Part shown: one piece after another, positions 16,744 to 26,395 of the stretch
Layout of the letters: every line of letters starts with the position of its first letter
Numbering within the stretch: position 1 is the first letter of the stretch
From: JBALVT01 sp045110675
GTDB lineage: Bacteria > Pseudomonadota > Gammaproteobacteria > Pseudomonadales > Halieaceae
Reading direction: 5' to 3'
DNA length: 64,000 bases
Assembly (NCBI GenBank): GCA_045110675.1
Contig: JBGCGJ010000020.1
Coordinates: forward strand, 73,622-137,621
Notes under the pieces: model-generated
What the model was told of the DNA's origin: nothing
What the model saw: the letters and a program-made list of their open reading frames with translations, nothing else
Databases searched by the model: none
Made by a program: the position numbers and the translations under genes

Positions 16744-17514
16744 CTATCGAAGATCTGTATGGGCAAAATGTTGTCGAACCTTATCGAGGTCCTCTTCGGT
16801 ATCCACACCTGCGGGTACCGATTCAGAGGCTTGTTCGACATGAATCCGTTCACCGTTATACAGTGCGCGCAATTGTTCCAATTGTTCGAGTTCCTCAATT
16901 GGAGCGGTTTCCCAGGATACGAAACGCTCGAGAAAACCTACCCGGTAGGCGTAGATGCCGATGTGTCGAAACCAACTGCCCTGGCTGGGCCGTTTAGACA
17001 CACTCGACGAAAACTCATCCCGTGCCCAGGGAATCGTCGCTCGGCTGAAGTAAAGCGCCAGACCACTCTTATCAAACACGACTTTCACGGCATTAGGGTT
17101 GTGAATTTCGTCATTGGAATCTATCGCCTCGCACAAAGTCGCAATTGAAGCTTGTTGATTGTGGTGGAGATTGGCGGCGACCTGATCAATCAGTGCGGGC
17201 GGTATCAGGGGCTCATCGCCTTGAACATTGACAACAATTTGTTCCGAGGCAAGCTTCAGGTCTTCGGTAACCTGAGCGAGCCGGTCAGTCCCGGAAGGAT
17301 GCCTGTCTGATGTCATGCAAACTTGCGCGCCGAAGGAACTCGCTGCATCGAAGATTCGCTCGTCGTCAGTGGCTATCACCACGGAATTGGCTGAGCTTTC
17401 GCAGGCTCGCTCCCAAACGCGCTGAATCATAGGCTTACCGGCAATATCCAACAAAGCCTTTCCAGGGAGTCTTGTTGAGGCATAGCGAGCTGGAATGATA
17501 ATGGAGAATGACAT
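16744..17514 (-). CDS. kdsB: 3-deoxy-manno-octulosonate cytidylyltransferase
   Basis: Activates Kdo as CMP-Kdo for transfer to lipid A. The 256-residue protein begins SFSIIIPARYASTRLPGK, the family signature, with ATDDERI, SDRHPSGTDRLAQ and NVQGDEPLI following. The ATG at 17514 is taken as the start because it overlaps the lpxK stop as TGATG; a TTG one codon earlier is possible. Cytoplasmic; same operon as msbA-lpxK. Confidence 0.96.
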   Translation of the reverse strand: MSFSIIIPARYASTRLPGKALLDIAGKPMIQRVWERACESSANSVVIATDDERIFDAASSFGAQVCMTSDRHPSGTDRLAQVTEDLKLASEQIVVNVQGDEPLIPPALIDQVAANLHHNQQASIATLCEAIDSNDEIHNPNAVKVVFDKSGLALYFSRATIPWARDEFSSSVSKRPSQGSWFRHIGIYAYRVGFLERFVSWETAPIEELEQLEQLRALYNGERIHVEQASESVPAGVDTEEDLDKVRQHFAHTDLR

Positions 17515-18512
17515 CAATCGGATTTCCGTAAATCGTTTTTATCAAGTGCGGCAATGGACTTTAACAGGGCATCGGGTAACTGTGCCTGAATTTTGAGATA
17601 CCAAAAATTTTTATCGGCAAAATGTTTGCATTTAACCGCGTCTTTCTCAGTCATGATAATGGGCTTACCGGACAGTTGGGAAAAATCTTTTGCGATAAAT
17701 AGATGATGATCACTGAAAGTTTGCGGTTCGATATTGAAGCCCGCCTCTAAGAGACTATCGAAAAACTGCTGTGGCTGCCCTATACCGGCAACAGCATAAA
17801 CCTCTGAATCCAATGACCCAGGAGACACTGCGCATTCAGTCCCAGTAGCAATATTCACCAGCGACATAGGCGTGTAGGTAACGCCCTGGATCGGATCTGC
17901 GCTGCCCCTGTACAACACATAGTCGACTTCCTTCAACCTCGATTGCGATTCTCGGAGTGGACCAGCGGGCAGGCAAAATCCGTTACCCACTCCGCGATCA
18001 GCGTCCAGAACTGCGATCTCCACATGTCGACCTAGCGCATAATGCTGCAAGCCATCGTCACTGATAACCAGATCGACTGGTGCTGCTTTAAGTAGTGCTT
18101 TGACAGCATCGATGCGTTTGGGCGCCACGACGCAGGGGCAACCAGTGCGCAAAAAAACAAGCAAGGCTTCATCACCACAATCAGCGGCGGTACTTGTATC
18201 GCTAACCTTGTGAGGAAATGTGCTACTTGTGGCACCGTAACCGCGACTGACAACACCGGGCTTTAAACCTATAGATTGCAGATGCTCAACCAAGGCCAGG
18301 ACGATCGGTGTTTTACCGGTGCCTCCTACAGTGATGTTGCCCACTATCACTAGCGGTATTTCTGGCAAATAACGCTTGAACAAGCCGACCCTGTAAAACG
18401 TTCTTCTAACACAGGCGACACTACGAAAGAAAAATTCCAGGGGTCGCAACAGCCAAAGCCACCAGGCACCGTTATACCAGGCCTCTACAATCGCTGAACT
18501 GCCCGGGGCCAT
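17514..18512 (-). CDS. lpxK: tetraacyldisaccharide 4'-kinase
   Basis: Phosphorylates the lipid A disaccharide precursor to lipid IVA at the inner membrane. 332 residues with the Walker A variant VGNITVGGTGKTP (about 58-70) following an N-terminal amphipathic/hydrophobic region, then VVSRGYG and VISDDGLQHY. One-base overlap with both msbA and kdsB indicates translational coupling of the LPS genes. Confidence 0.96.
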   Translation of the reverse strand: MAPGSSAIVEAWYNGAWWLWLLRPLEFFFRSVACVRRTFYRVGLFKRYLPEIPLVIVGNITVGGTGKTPIVLALVEHLQSIGLKPGVVSRGYGATSSTFPHKVSDTSTAADCGDEALLVFLRTGCPCVVAPKRIDAVKALLKAAPVDLVISDDGLQHYALGRHVEIAVLDADRGVGNGFCLPAGPLRESQSRLKEVDYVLYRGSADPIQGVTYTPMSLVNIATGTECAVSPGSLDSEVYAVAGIGQPQQFFDSLLEAGFNIEPQTFSDHHLFIAKDFSQLSGKPIIMTEKDAVKCKHFADKNFWYLKIQAQLPDALLKSIAALDKNDLRKSD

Positions 18513-20365
18513 TAATCGCTGAACTCCTGATGATACAGCTGAGAGTACAAGCCCCCCTGCGCCAGCAGTTCCTGATGAGTGCCCATCGCAGAGACACGAC
18601 CTTTTTCCATCACGACAATGCGATCGGCATTTTCAACCGTAGAGAGCCTATGGGCTATAACGATGGTAGTCCGGTCCCGCATCACGTTTACCAATGCCTG
18701 CTGAATCCGGTGTTCCGATTCGTTATCCAGGGCTGACGTCGCTTCATCGAGTATTAACACTGGGGCATCCTTGAGCAGTGCCCTGGCGATGGCGATGCGT
18801 TGTCGCTGCCCTCCGCTAAGCCCCGCCCCATCATCCCCCAACACCGTGCTAATGCCTGCGGGAAGCTCGTCGATAAAATGCGTGGCGTAGGCCGCTTCGA
18901 TGGCGGCATTCACTTCGGAGTCACTCGCGTCGGCATTGGTGCCGTAGGCGATATTGGCTCTGACGGTATCGTGGAACAAAGTCACGTTTTGCGAGACCAC
19001 CGCCATTTGTTGCCGCAAGTTGGCCAATTCGTAGTCTGCGATAGCGACGCCATCCAATAAAATCTCACCACTATCTGGCTGATAAAATCGAGCCAGCAAC
19101 TGTACCAATGTGGTTTTACCGCTGCCAGACCGCCCCACCAAAGCGACAGTCTGCCCCGCTTTTACGTCCAGTGAAATTTTGTCGAGTACCGGGGCATCGG
19201 TAGGATCATAGCTAAAACTTACATCGCGCAGCTCAATATCGCCCCGGGCGCGAGTAAGCTTATGTTTACCTGCGTCCAATTCTGAATCCTGATCCAACTG
19301 CGCGAAGATATCTTCGGCCGCAGCCAGGCCTCGCTGAATATCACTTTGCACCGAGCTAAGTGACCTGACAGGCTTGCCCAACTGTCCCGCAGCAACCAAA
19401 AAAGCGACTAGCTGCCCCGCGGTAAAATCTTCAATAATGGCGGGACTGAGCGCGAACCAGATGAGTACTCCGAGAGCGGTAGCTAACATGGTTTGTATCA
19501 CAGGGGTGCTAAGAGCATCGGCAAAGGCCATCTTCAGGCTCTCAACTCGATTGTAATCACTTGCCTGACGAAATCTTTCTTGCTGGTGAGCCTGACCACC
19601 AAAAATTCTGACATCTTTGTAAGCACCAATAGACTCATTGGACACTTGCGTCACATCGCCCATGGATGTCTGAATGCGTTTACTGTAACGACGAAAGTGC
19701 CTGCCAACGACAGCCACAACAATGGCGATAAAAGGAACAACCCCGAGAAAAACCAGACTCAAGAGTGGATTGAGATAGACCATATACCCCAGGAGAAAAA
19801 TAACCAGCAGACCTTCGCGAATTAGCGTTTTCAAGGCCTTGGTTGTGGCGCCACTGACCTGTTCAACGTTGAACGTAATTTTGGAAATAAGAGCACCTGA
19901 AGTCGCTCTGTCGTAGTACGAACTAGGTGCAAACAGCATTTTATCAAACAGTTCACAGCGCAAGTCATGCACAAGATTTCGCGCGACGTGAGCGATAAAA
20001 TACTGGCCGACAAAGAAACCCATCGCTCGAAAAAACGCCAGAAAGATGGCCGCTAGAGGTACGGCCACGCGTGCAAACTCCAAGGGTTCCATGCCCGGGT
20101 TGGGAAAAAGTTTATAGACTATACCCGCTACGATACCGCCCTGAGCTATTTCCGCGCTCTCGGGGTCATTCAGGGCATCAATCAGAAACTGCATAATATC
20201 GGCGGCCAGAACACCGCCTATGGAGTAGACAATGTAACCGAGGATACTGAAGGCGAAAATGTACCAGTAGGGAACGACATAGCTGAGTAAACGCAGATAC
20301 AAATGCCAATCACTCTGACTGGGATTGCTCTTGTCCCGCTCAATAATGGGATGCGATCTACTCAT
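18512..20365 (-). CDS. msbA: lipid A export ABC transporter MsbA
   Basis: Homodimeric flippase moving lipid A-core across the inner membrane. A 617-residue half-transporter: six TM helices (about residues 30-330), then an ATPase domain with Walker A VGRSGSGKTT, Q-loop, signature LSGGQRQRIA and Walker B VLILDEATSALD. Immediately upstream of lpxK with a one-base overlap, the standard msbA-lpxK pair; exbD lies five bases upstream. Confidence 0.95.
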   Translation of the reverse strand: MSRSHPIIERDKSNPSQSDWHLYLRLLSYVVPYWYIFAFSILGYIVYSIGGVLAADIMQFLIDALNDPESAEIAQGGIVAGIVYKLFPNPGMEPLEFARVAVPLAAIFLAFFRAMGFFVGQYFIAHVARNLVHDLRCELFDKMLFAPSSYYDRATSGALISKITFNVEQVSGATTKALKTLIREGLLVIFLLGYMVYLNPLLSLVFLGVVPFIAIVVAVVGRHFRRYSKRIQTSMGDVTQVSNESIGAYKDVRIFGGQAHQQERFRQASDYNRVESLKMAFADALSTPVIQTMLATALGVLIWFALSPAIIEDFTAGQLVAFLVAAGQLGKPVRSLSSVQSDIQRGLAAAEDIFAQLDQDSELDAGKHKLTRARGDIELRDVSFSYDPTDAPVLDKISLDVKAGQTVALVGRSGSGKTTLVQLLARFYQPDSGEILLDGVAIADYELANLRQQMAVVSQNVTLFHDTVRANIAYGTNADASDSEVNAAIEAAYATHFIDELPAGISTVLGDDGAGLSGGQRQRIAIARALLKDAPVLILDEATSALDNESEHRIQQALVNVMRDRTTIVIAHRLSTVENADRIVVMEKGRVSAMGTHQELLAQGGLYSQLYHQEFSD

Positions 20366-20370
20366 TGAGT

Positions 20371-20796
20371 TTAGGGACTTTCATTGCCTGGCAGGCGAGT
20401 CGTAATACTGAGGTGTACGAAGCCCATTTGGCCCGCGGCGTCCATGGCTTGCACAACAGATTGGTGCGCCGATTGCGCGTCTGCAGTAATCAGCATCGGC
20501 AAGGTGGTATCCCCTGCAGAAACTTTGTAAATCGCAGCCTGCAAGGTTCGCATCCGGTTGTCGACCAGCCCTTTTCCGTTAACGCGATATTGACCGGCTT
20601 CATCAATCAGAATTTCTATTTGGGTCTCCGCCGACTCCCGAGCTTCACCTGTAGCCTCCGGCAAGTCGATGCTCAGTTGCGTTTCACGAGTGAAGGTAGT
20701 CGACACCATAAAAAATATCAGTAGCAGAAAAACCACATCGATCAGAGGCGTTAAGTTAACGTCCACCGGATCGAGACGTTGTCGACGAAAATTCAA
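20371..20796 (-). CDS. exbD: ExbD/TolR family biopolymer transport protein
   Basis: Inner-membrane protein (141 residues) with one N-terminal TM helix (LTPLIDVVFLLLIFFMV, with the conserved Asp used for proton flow) and a periplasmic domain. With ExbB it forms a proton-driven motor energising TonB-type or related envelope processes. Translation overlaps exbB by 4 bases. No tonB is adjacent; this comEC-exbBD-msbA arrangement is conserved in pseudomonads. Confidence 0.9.
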   Translation of the reverse strand: MNFRRQRLDPVDVNLTPLIDVVFLLLIFFMVSTTFTRETQLSIDLPEATGEARESAETQIEILIDEAGQYRVNGKGLVDNRMRTLQAAIYKVSAGDTTLPMLITADAQSAHQSVVQAMDAAGQMGFVHLSITTRLPGNESP

Positions 20797-21446
20797 GCGG
20801 CTGAATCCGTTTTTTCTTCGCTGTGCAAGGCGTCAACTAACTTGATGGTTTCCTGTTCCAGTTCCACTACAATGCCATCGATTTTGCCGACGAAATATCG
20901 GTGCATCACCAACGCGGGAATTGCCACACTCAAACCGGCGGCCGTGGTAATCAGCGCCTCGGAAATACCACCAGCCAACACACTGGCATTGCCTGTGCCC
21001 TGAGTCATGATTTCCGCAAATACCTTGATCATGCCCATGACCGTACCCAACAGACCAAGCAGAGGGGTCACTGCAGCAATGGTGCCAAGCGTATTCAAGT
21101 AGCGTTCCAACTCATGAACGACATGACTAGCGGCCTCCTGAATACTCTCTTTCATGACATCTCGACCGTGGTAGGCGTTACTCAAGCCAGCCGCTAAAAT
21201 TCGACCCAAGGGTGATGACTGCTTCAGGGTTTTCAACCTGGCAGTATCCAATTGGTCTGCCTTGAGTTGTTGCCAAACCGTGGCCAGCAAATGCGGGGGC
21301 GCGATTTTCTTGCCGTTGAGGGTGTAGAGGCGTTCAATACAAATGGCGACGACCACAACAGAACACAGCAGAATCGGAATCATTAACAATCCGCCGGCGG
21401 TTACCAGTTCTAGCACAACAAGATCCTGTATCGGTAGGAGGTGCAA
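20793..21446 (-). CDS. exbB: MotA/TolQ/ExbB proton channel family protein
   Basis: A 217-residue inner-membrane protein with three TM helices: about 14-33, and two C-terminal ones including TIAAVTPLLGLLGTVMGMI and ALITTAAGLSVAIPAL, the MotA/ExbB signature with the channel-lining Thr. Partner of the overlapping ExbD. Family members form the pentameric stator. TolQ is less likely because no tol genes follow. Confidence 0.9.
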   Translation of the reverse strand: MHLLPIQDLVVLELVTAGGLLMIPILLCSVVVVAICIERLYTLNGKKIAPPHLLATVWQQLKADQLDTARLKTLKQSSPLGRILAAGLSNAYHGRDVMKESIQEAASHVVHELERYLNTLGTIAAVTPLLGLLGTVMGMIKVFAEIMTQGTGNASVLAGGISEALITTAAGLSVAIPALVMHRYFVGKIDGIVVELEQETIKLVDALHSEEKTDSAA

Positions 21447-21501
21447 TCATTATACCCTTAGCCACCTTAGTCGCGAAACCTAAAGGCGCGGATCTCAGGT
21501 C

Positions 21502-23853
21502 TCAAAACCAATAACGTGAATACTCCTTACGATGGCGCGTAACAGCCCCAATACCCCGCTCTTCCAAGACAAACTCAATAGCGCCATCTCGCGAGGTGGA
21601 ATAAAGCGAAGTATTACCATTTTCAACACGCTCAATTACGCCGTTGTGGGGATGTCCAAAGGCGTTGCGATAACCACTGCTGAATACGATAGTTTTAGCT
21701 TGTACGTATTTTAACCAGGGCCTCGAAGAGGAAGAGTTACTGCCATGGTGCGGCGCCAACATCCATTCACTATGCAGCTTACTGCGCCAGTATTGCACCA
21801 ATGACTTTTCCCTGTGCCTATCAATATCTCCGGTGAGCAAAACTTTCGTATCCCCCACGGAAATTTGTAACACGCAGGACCCATTATTACTGCTCAAGCC
21901 GCTCTCAAACGCAGGCGACAAAAATTGAAACCGAACTGACGTACTCCACTGCCAGGCTTTGCCCGCTATGCAAGGCGCAGGCCCATCGACCAGGGGTTGA
22001 TCGCTCGCTGCGCCTGAAAAGTACTTTTGCACCGGCAGCTTGGACACCAGCTCATTCGCCCCCGCACTGTGATCGTTGTCGCCGTGGCTCACAACAAGCG
22101 TCTCCAACTGCTGAATATTTTCACGACGCAAAAAGGGAATAACCACGGTCTGTGCCAGATTTCTACCTTGGGGATTCCCGCCCCCGGTATCGTAAACCAG
22201 TGTTCTGGCACCATCGCTAAATATCACGGCCGTTCCCTGCCCCACGTCCAAGACTGTCAGCTTGGCCAAATAATCATCTTCTATACGATTGCCTCCCCGA
22301 GACAGTAACAATGGCGTGCAGAACACAAGACTTACCAACCAGGAATTAGGCAGAGCCCGGGATGCCAACAAAAACAGACCGAGCAAGGCCAGCAATAAAC
22401 TGGGTAAACTGGTATAAAACGGGTGGTAAAAAGCGTCGCGTTTCAATTCGACAAGTTGCTGTGCAAGTGGAATCAACAGATCTAAAGGCCAAGCCGCCAG
22501 GCGAAACAAGACATCACCTAACTCTTGCGAAAACCAACAAGCAGAGGCTCCCAGCAAAGCCAATGGCACAACGAAAAATCCCACCAGTGGGATCAAGCAG
22601 AAGTTGGCTAAGGCTGAAACTGCGCTGGCACCACCAAACCAAAATCCGCCCAGCGGAAACATGACCAAGGACATAGCAAAATGAACAGACAGCAGCCGTA
22701 GAATCAGACTTTGACTGGGCAACCACATGTTCAACCAGAGTAACCAGGCGACGGCGACAAAAGACAGCCAGAATCCACTGCCCAAGATTTGCAAGGGATT
22801 GACGACGAGCACCATAAACGCGGCGATAAGCAGGTTGTTCCAGGAGCTACTGCGACGAGAAAACATCGGTGCAATGAGAAAAACAGATAACATCATCACT
22901 GCGCGATTAGTTGGCAGAGAAAAGCCCGCCAGCGCGGCGTAGGCAATCGCAAATACTGCGGCAACGCAATGAGGCAAAAACACAACATATCTCTGATAGC
23001 CCAAGACACTAACCACTCTGGAAAGTATCGCTCCCAAGCCCAGCCCCAGACCCGCAACCAGCCCAATGTGTAACCCCGATATCGCCAGCAGGTGATTCAG
23101 ACCAAACGCTTGAAATAGCTGCCACAGCTGATCGTCGACGCCGCTTTTATCGGCCACCGTAAGCGCCCGCAACACGCCGTGCGAATCTGGACTAAGACCT
23201 GCCTTTGCTATCCGGCTACTCACCGCACTGCGAATACGATGGTGCTGGTACTGTAACTCGACGGCATTCCCCAGGAAAATATCCGTATTAGGCAGTACGC
23301 TCGCTACGGCGTCGATCCGATTCTGCGCATACCAGGCTTGTATATTAAAACTTCCGGGATTAACAAGACCCCAGGGGCGTTTTAGCTTTGAGTCGAATTG
23401 CCACTGCTGGCCCGGGCGAATAGGTCGATCTCCGTAATAAGTCATCTGAATGAGCTTTGGACCCACACAGGCAAACGGGGTTAAGGATGTCACATCCAAA
23501 TTAAATTTTTGGTTTGGTTTACCGTATCGACTGATAGAACTTCGCGGCAAAGATGCAACGATACCTTGGACTTGCAACCGCTCACCCTCGCAATCTCGAG
23601 AGATCCTGCTGTCGACAAGGGCGTGTCCGTGGCCTATAGCAAGCGCTATACCCCCGAAAATACCACTGGCGAAGGTCACCCGTTTTCGACGGCTCAAAAA
23701 CAGCAATACGACGCTAATCACGAAAAATAAACCCGTGATTTTTATCGAGGGTAAATTTGCCAGCAATGACACTGGCATTATTCCTGCAATGGTGCCGATC
23801 ATCCATGATCGCATCTGGAGAACCCAATTTATTAAGGGCATAATGGCCCACAC
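21502..23853 (-). CDS. comEC: ComEC/Rec2 DNA internalisation protein
   Basis: Polytopic inner-membrane channel for single-stranded DNA uptake in natural transformation (783 residues). Order: N-terminal TM/OB-like DUF4131 region, competence domain with many helices (ALTVADKSGVDDQLWQLF, LNHLLAISGLHIGLVAG), and a C-terminal metallo-beta-lactamase domain (VSHGDNDHSAG, LLTGDID, APHHGSNSS) thought to degrade the non-transported strand. The start is GTG at 23853 with GGGG upstream; ATG at 23841 or 23814 is also possible. Confidence 0.93.
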   Translation of the reverse strand: MWAIMPLINWVLQMRSWMIGTIAGIMPVSLLANLPSIKITGLFFVISVVLLFLSRRKRVTFASGIFGGIALAIGHGHALVDSRISRDCEGERLQVQGIVASLPRSSISRYGKPNQKFNLDVTSLTPFACVGPKLIQMTYYGDRPIRPGQQWQFDSKLKRPWGLVNPGSFNIQAWYAQNRIDAVASVLPNTDIFLGNAVELQYQHHRIRSAVSSRIAKAGLSPDSHGVLRALTVADKSGVDDQLWQLFQAFGLNHLLAISGLHIGLVAGLGLGLGAILSRVVSVLGYQRYVVFLPHCVAAVFAIAYAALAGFSLPTNRAVMMLSVFLIAPMFSRRSSSWNNLLIAAFMVLVVNPLQILGSGFWLSFVAVAWLLWLNMWLPSQSLILRLLSVHFAMSLVMFPLGGFWFGGASAVSALANFCLIPLVGFFVVPLALLGASACWFSQELGDVLFRLAAWPLDLLIPLAQQLVELKRDAFYHPFYTSLPSLLLALLGLFLLASRALPNSWLVSLVFCTPLLLSRGGNRIEDDYLAKLTVLDVGQGTAVIFSDGARTLVYDTGGGNPQGRNLAQTVVIPFLRRENIQQLETLVVSHGDNDHSAGANELVSKLPVQKYFSGAASDQPLVDGPAPCIAGKAWQWSTSVRFQFLSPAFESGLSSNNGSCVLQISVGDTKVLLTGDIDRHREKSLVQYWRSKLHSEWMLAPHHGSNSSSSRPWLKYVQAKTIVFSSGYRNAFGHPHNGVIERVENGNTSLYSTSRDGAIEFVLEERGIGAVTRHRKEYSRYWF

Positions 23854-23950
23854 GCATTCCCCAAGAGATCAGATTTTTGAGGCGTCGCGCGCTACATAGT
23901 CAAGCACAATGTAACGGGCGATAACACATCCTCAACAACCACATTACGCA

Positions 23951-24484
23951 ATGCCAAAACGAACACTCAAGCAACTTGCCCCCAGCCCTGCGGCGCTTCG
24001 CGAGATAAAGCTGCTGCGATTCCTGGGTGAGTGGATCTACGAGCCAAACCTCTGGCATGTCAATCGCTACTCGGCTTCGATGGCTTTTTTCGTCGGCCTG
24101 TTTGTGGCTTTTATGCCAATACCAGGACAAATGGTATTGGCCGCACTACTCGCCGTTTTACTACGCTGCAATCTACCGCTTTCCGTTGGCTTGGTCTGGA
24201 TCACCAACCCGGTCACCATACCCGCGATGTTTTATCTGGCGTACCGGGTCGGTGCACTTGTTATCGATGTACCGGTGCAAGCGCTGGAGTTTGAATTGAA
24301 TTGGGCCTGGCTGCGAGGAAGCCTCGGGGTTATTTGGAAACCGCTAATGCTGGGCAGTGTGATTTGTGGATTGTTCTTTGGGTCGATGGGGTTTTTTATC
24401 ATCAGTATGATGTGGCGATGGCGTGTGGTGACTCTATGGCGACAACGCAAGGAAAGGCGTAAGAAGCGTCGCAATCACTCCTGA
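23951..24484 (+). CDS. DUF2062 domain-containing membrane protein
   Basis: A 177-residue membrane protein with about three hydrophobic segments and the DUF2062 pattern: SASMAFFVGLFVAFMPIPGQ, LPLSVGLVWITNPVTIPAMF. Conserved next to comEC and lol genes in many gammaproteobacteria, and of unknown function. Divergent from comEC; the 3' end overlaps convergent lolE by 10 bases. Confidence 0.88.
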   Translation: MPKRTLKQLAPSPAALREIKLLRFLGEWIYEPNLWHVNRYSASMAFFVGLFVAFMPIPGQMVLAALLAVLLRCNLPLSVGLVWITNPVTIPAMFYLAYRVGALVIDVPVQALEFELNWAWLRGSLGVIWKPLMLGSVICGLFFGSMGFFIISMMWRWRVVTLWRQRKERRKKRRNHS

Positions 24485-25716
24485 TTCAAAATAGCCGCAG
24501 GCGCCAGACGTGAGGCTCTCAAGGCCGGATAGATCGCAGCAAGCAGACACATCACAAAAGCGACGCCACCGACAAACAAAATATCATTGAGAAGAATTTC
24601 CACGGGTAAAAAAGACACCGGGTAAACATCCGTATTGAGGAATCGCATATCGAGAGCGCCTTCAAGCGCCGCCACGAAGTCCGTGACAAAGTAGCTGCCA
24701 AGCACTCCCAAAGCACTCCCTAAAAGAACACCTACACAACCAATCATCGCCCCCTGGACAATAAAAATCCTGGCGATCTCGCTGGGTCTGGCTCCCAAAG
24801 TACGCAAAATCGCTATATCCGAGCGTTTATCGAAGACCACAAGCACAAGGGAAGAAACTACATTGAACGCCGCAACGGCAATAATTGAAAACAGCAAGAT
24901 AGAAATCAAATCTCTGGACAACTGAATAGCAGCGTAGAGATTGCCATGTGTCATCAGCCAGTTCGTTGCGTAAAAACCAACCGGCAGACTATTCACCAAC
25001 TCCCAACCGATACGAGAGACATCAAATAGTTTATTGGTGGTAATTTGTAATCCACTCACACCGTCATCGAGTTGCGCAACCGCTGATGCCAGCGGAAGAT
25101 GCACCAGCGCAGCGCTTTGGTCCAGTTCGGTACCGGTACTGAGCGTGGCCCTGAGCACCACCGTTTCATACTGGGCACCCTTTGAAATCTGCGTCTGTTG
25201 CATATCTGGAACCAGCAATGTCAGGGTATCACCCGGTACTATCCCTAAATTTTCCGCTATGGATGCACCTAATATCAGCCCCTTGGGATCTTCTCTAAAA
25301 AGTGCCAGCTGTGTCGCATCCAGGTGTTTCGATAAATCGTTTCCGCCACTCTCAATCGGAATTTCCATACCGATGACGCGGGCAGTCTCAATAGTGCCGG
25401 CGTGCATCAGCAGCGCGTCAAAATGTGAAAAAGGCGTGATCGAAACCACCTCTGGGTGTTCAGTTAACATCGCCGCCTTGTCCTCCCAGGCGGTGATCGG
25501 AACATGTGAGTAAATTGTGACATGGGGCACCAGCCCCAAAATCCGTTCCCGCATTTCCTTATCGAAGCCGTTCATCACCGACAGTACGATGATCAGCAAG
25601 GCTATCGCGAGAACCAATCCGGCCATCGAGAGGGTCGATAAAAAAGTCGAGAGGTAGCCTTTGCCAAAAGCGAAGGTATAGCGCCTGGCAACACTGACGA
25701 TCTCTGAGCTATTCAC
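24475..25716 (-). CDS. lolE: lipoprotein-releasing ABC transporter permease LolE
   Basis: Inner-membrane permease of the Lol complex, which extracts outer-membrane lipoproteins and hands them to LolA. 413 residues: TM1 near 27-49, a large periplasmic MacB-type domain, then three C-terminal TM helices with the FtsX fold (DKRSDIAILRTLGARPSEIARIF). Named LolE by position as the third gene after lolC-lolD; the two permeases are paralogues, so the C/E assignment is by order. Overlaps lolD by 8 bases. Confidence 0.9.
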   Translation of the reverse strand: MNSSEIVSVARRYTFAFGKGYLSTFLSTLSMAGLVLAIALLIIVLSVMNGFDKEMRERILGLVPHVTIYSHVPITAWEDKAAMLTEHPEVVSITPFSHFDALLMHAGTIETARVIGMEIPIESGGNDLSKHLDATQLALFREDPKGLILGASIAENLGIVPGDTLTLLVPDMQQTQISKGAQYETVVLRATLSTGTELDQSAALVHLPLASAVAQLDDGVSGLQITTNKLFDVSRIGWELVNSLPVGFYATNWLMTHGNLYAAIQLSRDLISILLFSIIAVAAFNVVSSLVLVVFDKRSDIAILRTLGARPSEIARIFIVQGAMIGCVGVLLGSALGVLGSYFVTDFVAALEGALDMRFLNTDVYPVSFLPVEILLNDILFVGGVAFVMCLLAAIYPALRASRLAPAAILNQE

Positions 25717-26395
25717 GGCTCAGCTGCCACAGCCCCGCATCGCGCAGCTCCAGTGTTCTGTCCATGCGGTCTGCGATTGCGCCATCGTGGGTGACAACAA
25801 TAAAGGACGCTTGCTCTTTTCTCAGCTCATCAATTAACGCCAGCACCTGGTCGGCAGACTGCGGGTCCAGGTTTCCGGTCGGTTCATCCATCAACACACA
25901 GGCAGGTCTTGTTACCAATGCTCTGGCGATAGCCACCCGCTGCCGTTCACCACCCGACAGTTGACCAGGCCGGTGATCCAAACGATGCTGTAAACCGACT
26001 CGCGCAAGCATTTCCTCGGCCCGCTGCCAGGCCTTTGCTCGCTTGAGACCACCGATAAGCAGAGGCATGCCGACATTTTCTCGCGCATCAAACTCCGCAA
26101 GTAGGTGGTGAAATTGATAAACAAAACCCAGCTTTTTATTGCGCAACGCACACAGTTCAGTCTCCGCCAGGGCAGACAACTCCTGCCCCGCTATCAACAC
26201 CTTTCCCTCACTGGGATTATCCAGACCGCCCAGGAGGTTGAGCAAGGTGGATTTTCCCGAGCCGGACGCACCGACAATAGCGATTTTTTCGCCTGCTAAC
26301 AGCGTGAGATCAATTCCCTCAAGTACCTTGACGCTGCGATCTCCATCGAGATAGGTGCGGCCCAAAGACTGGCACTGCAGTACCACTTCACTCAT
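25709..26395 (-). CDS. lolD: lipoprotein-releasing ABC transporter ATPase LolD
   Basis: Cytoplasmic ATPase of the LolCDE complex. Walker A VGASGSGKST, signature LSGGERQRVAIARAL, Walker B CVLMDEPTGNLD, then H-loop VVTHD. The ATG at 26395 (MSEVVLQC) overlaps the lolC stop by 8 bases (ATGAGTGA) and gives the usual length of about 228; a longer reading frame upstream lies inside lolC. Confidence 0.95.
   Translation of the reverse strand: MSEVVLQCQSLGRTYLDGDRSVKVLEGIDLTLLAGEKIAIVGASGSGKSTLLNLLGGLDNPSEGKVLIAGQELSALAETELCALRNKKLGFVYQFHHLLAEFDARENVGMPLLIGGLKRAKAWQRAEEMLARVGLQHRLDHRPGQLSGGERQRVAIARALVTRPACVLMDEPTGNLDPQSADQVLALIDELRKEQASFIVVTHDGAIADRMDRTLELRDAGLWQLSRE

Noticed and set aside
17514..17517. 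TTG start for kdsB at 17517
   Set aside because: The ATG at 17514 in a TGATG overlap with lpxK is the simpler start; the difference is one codon.
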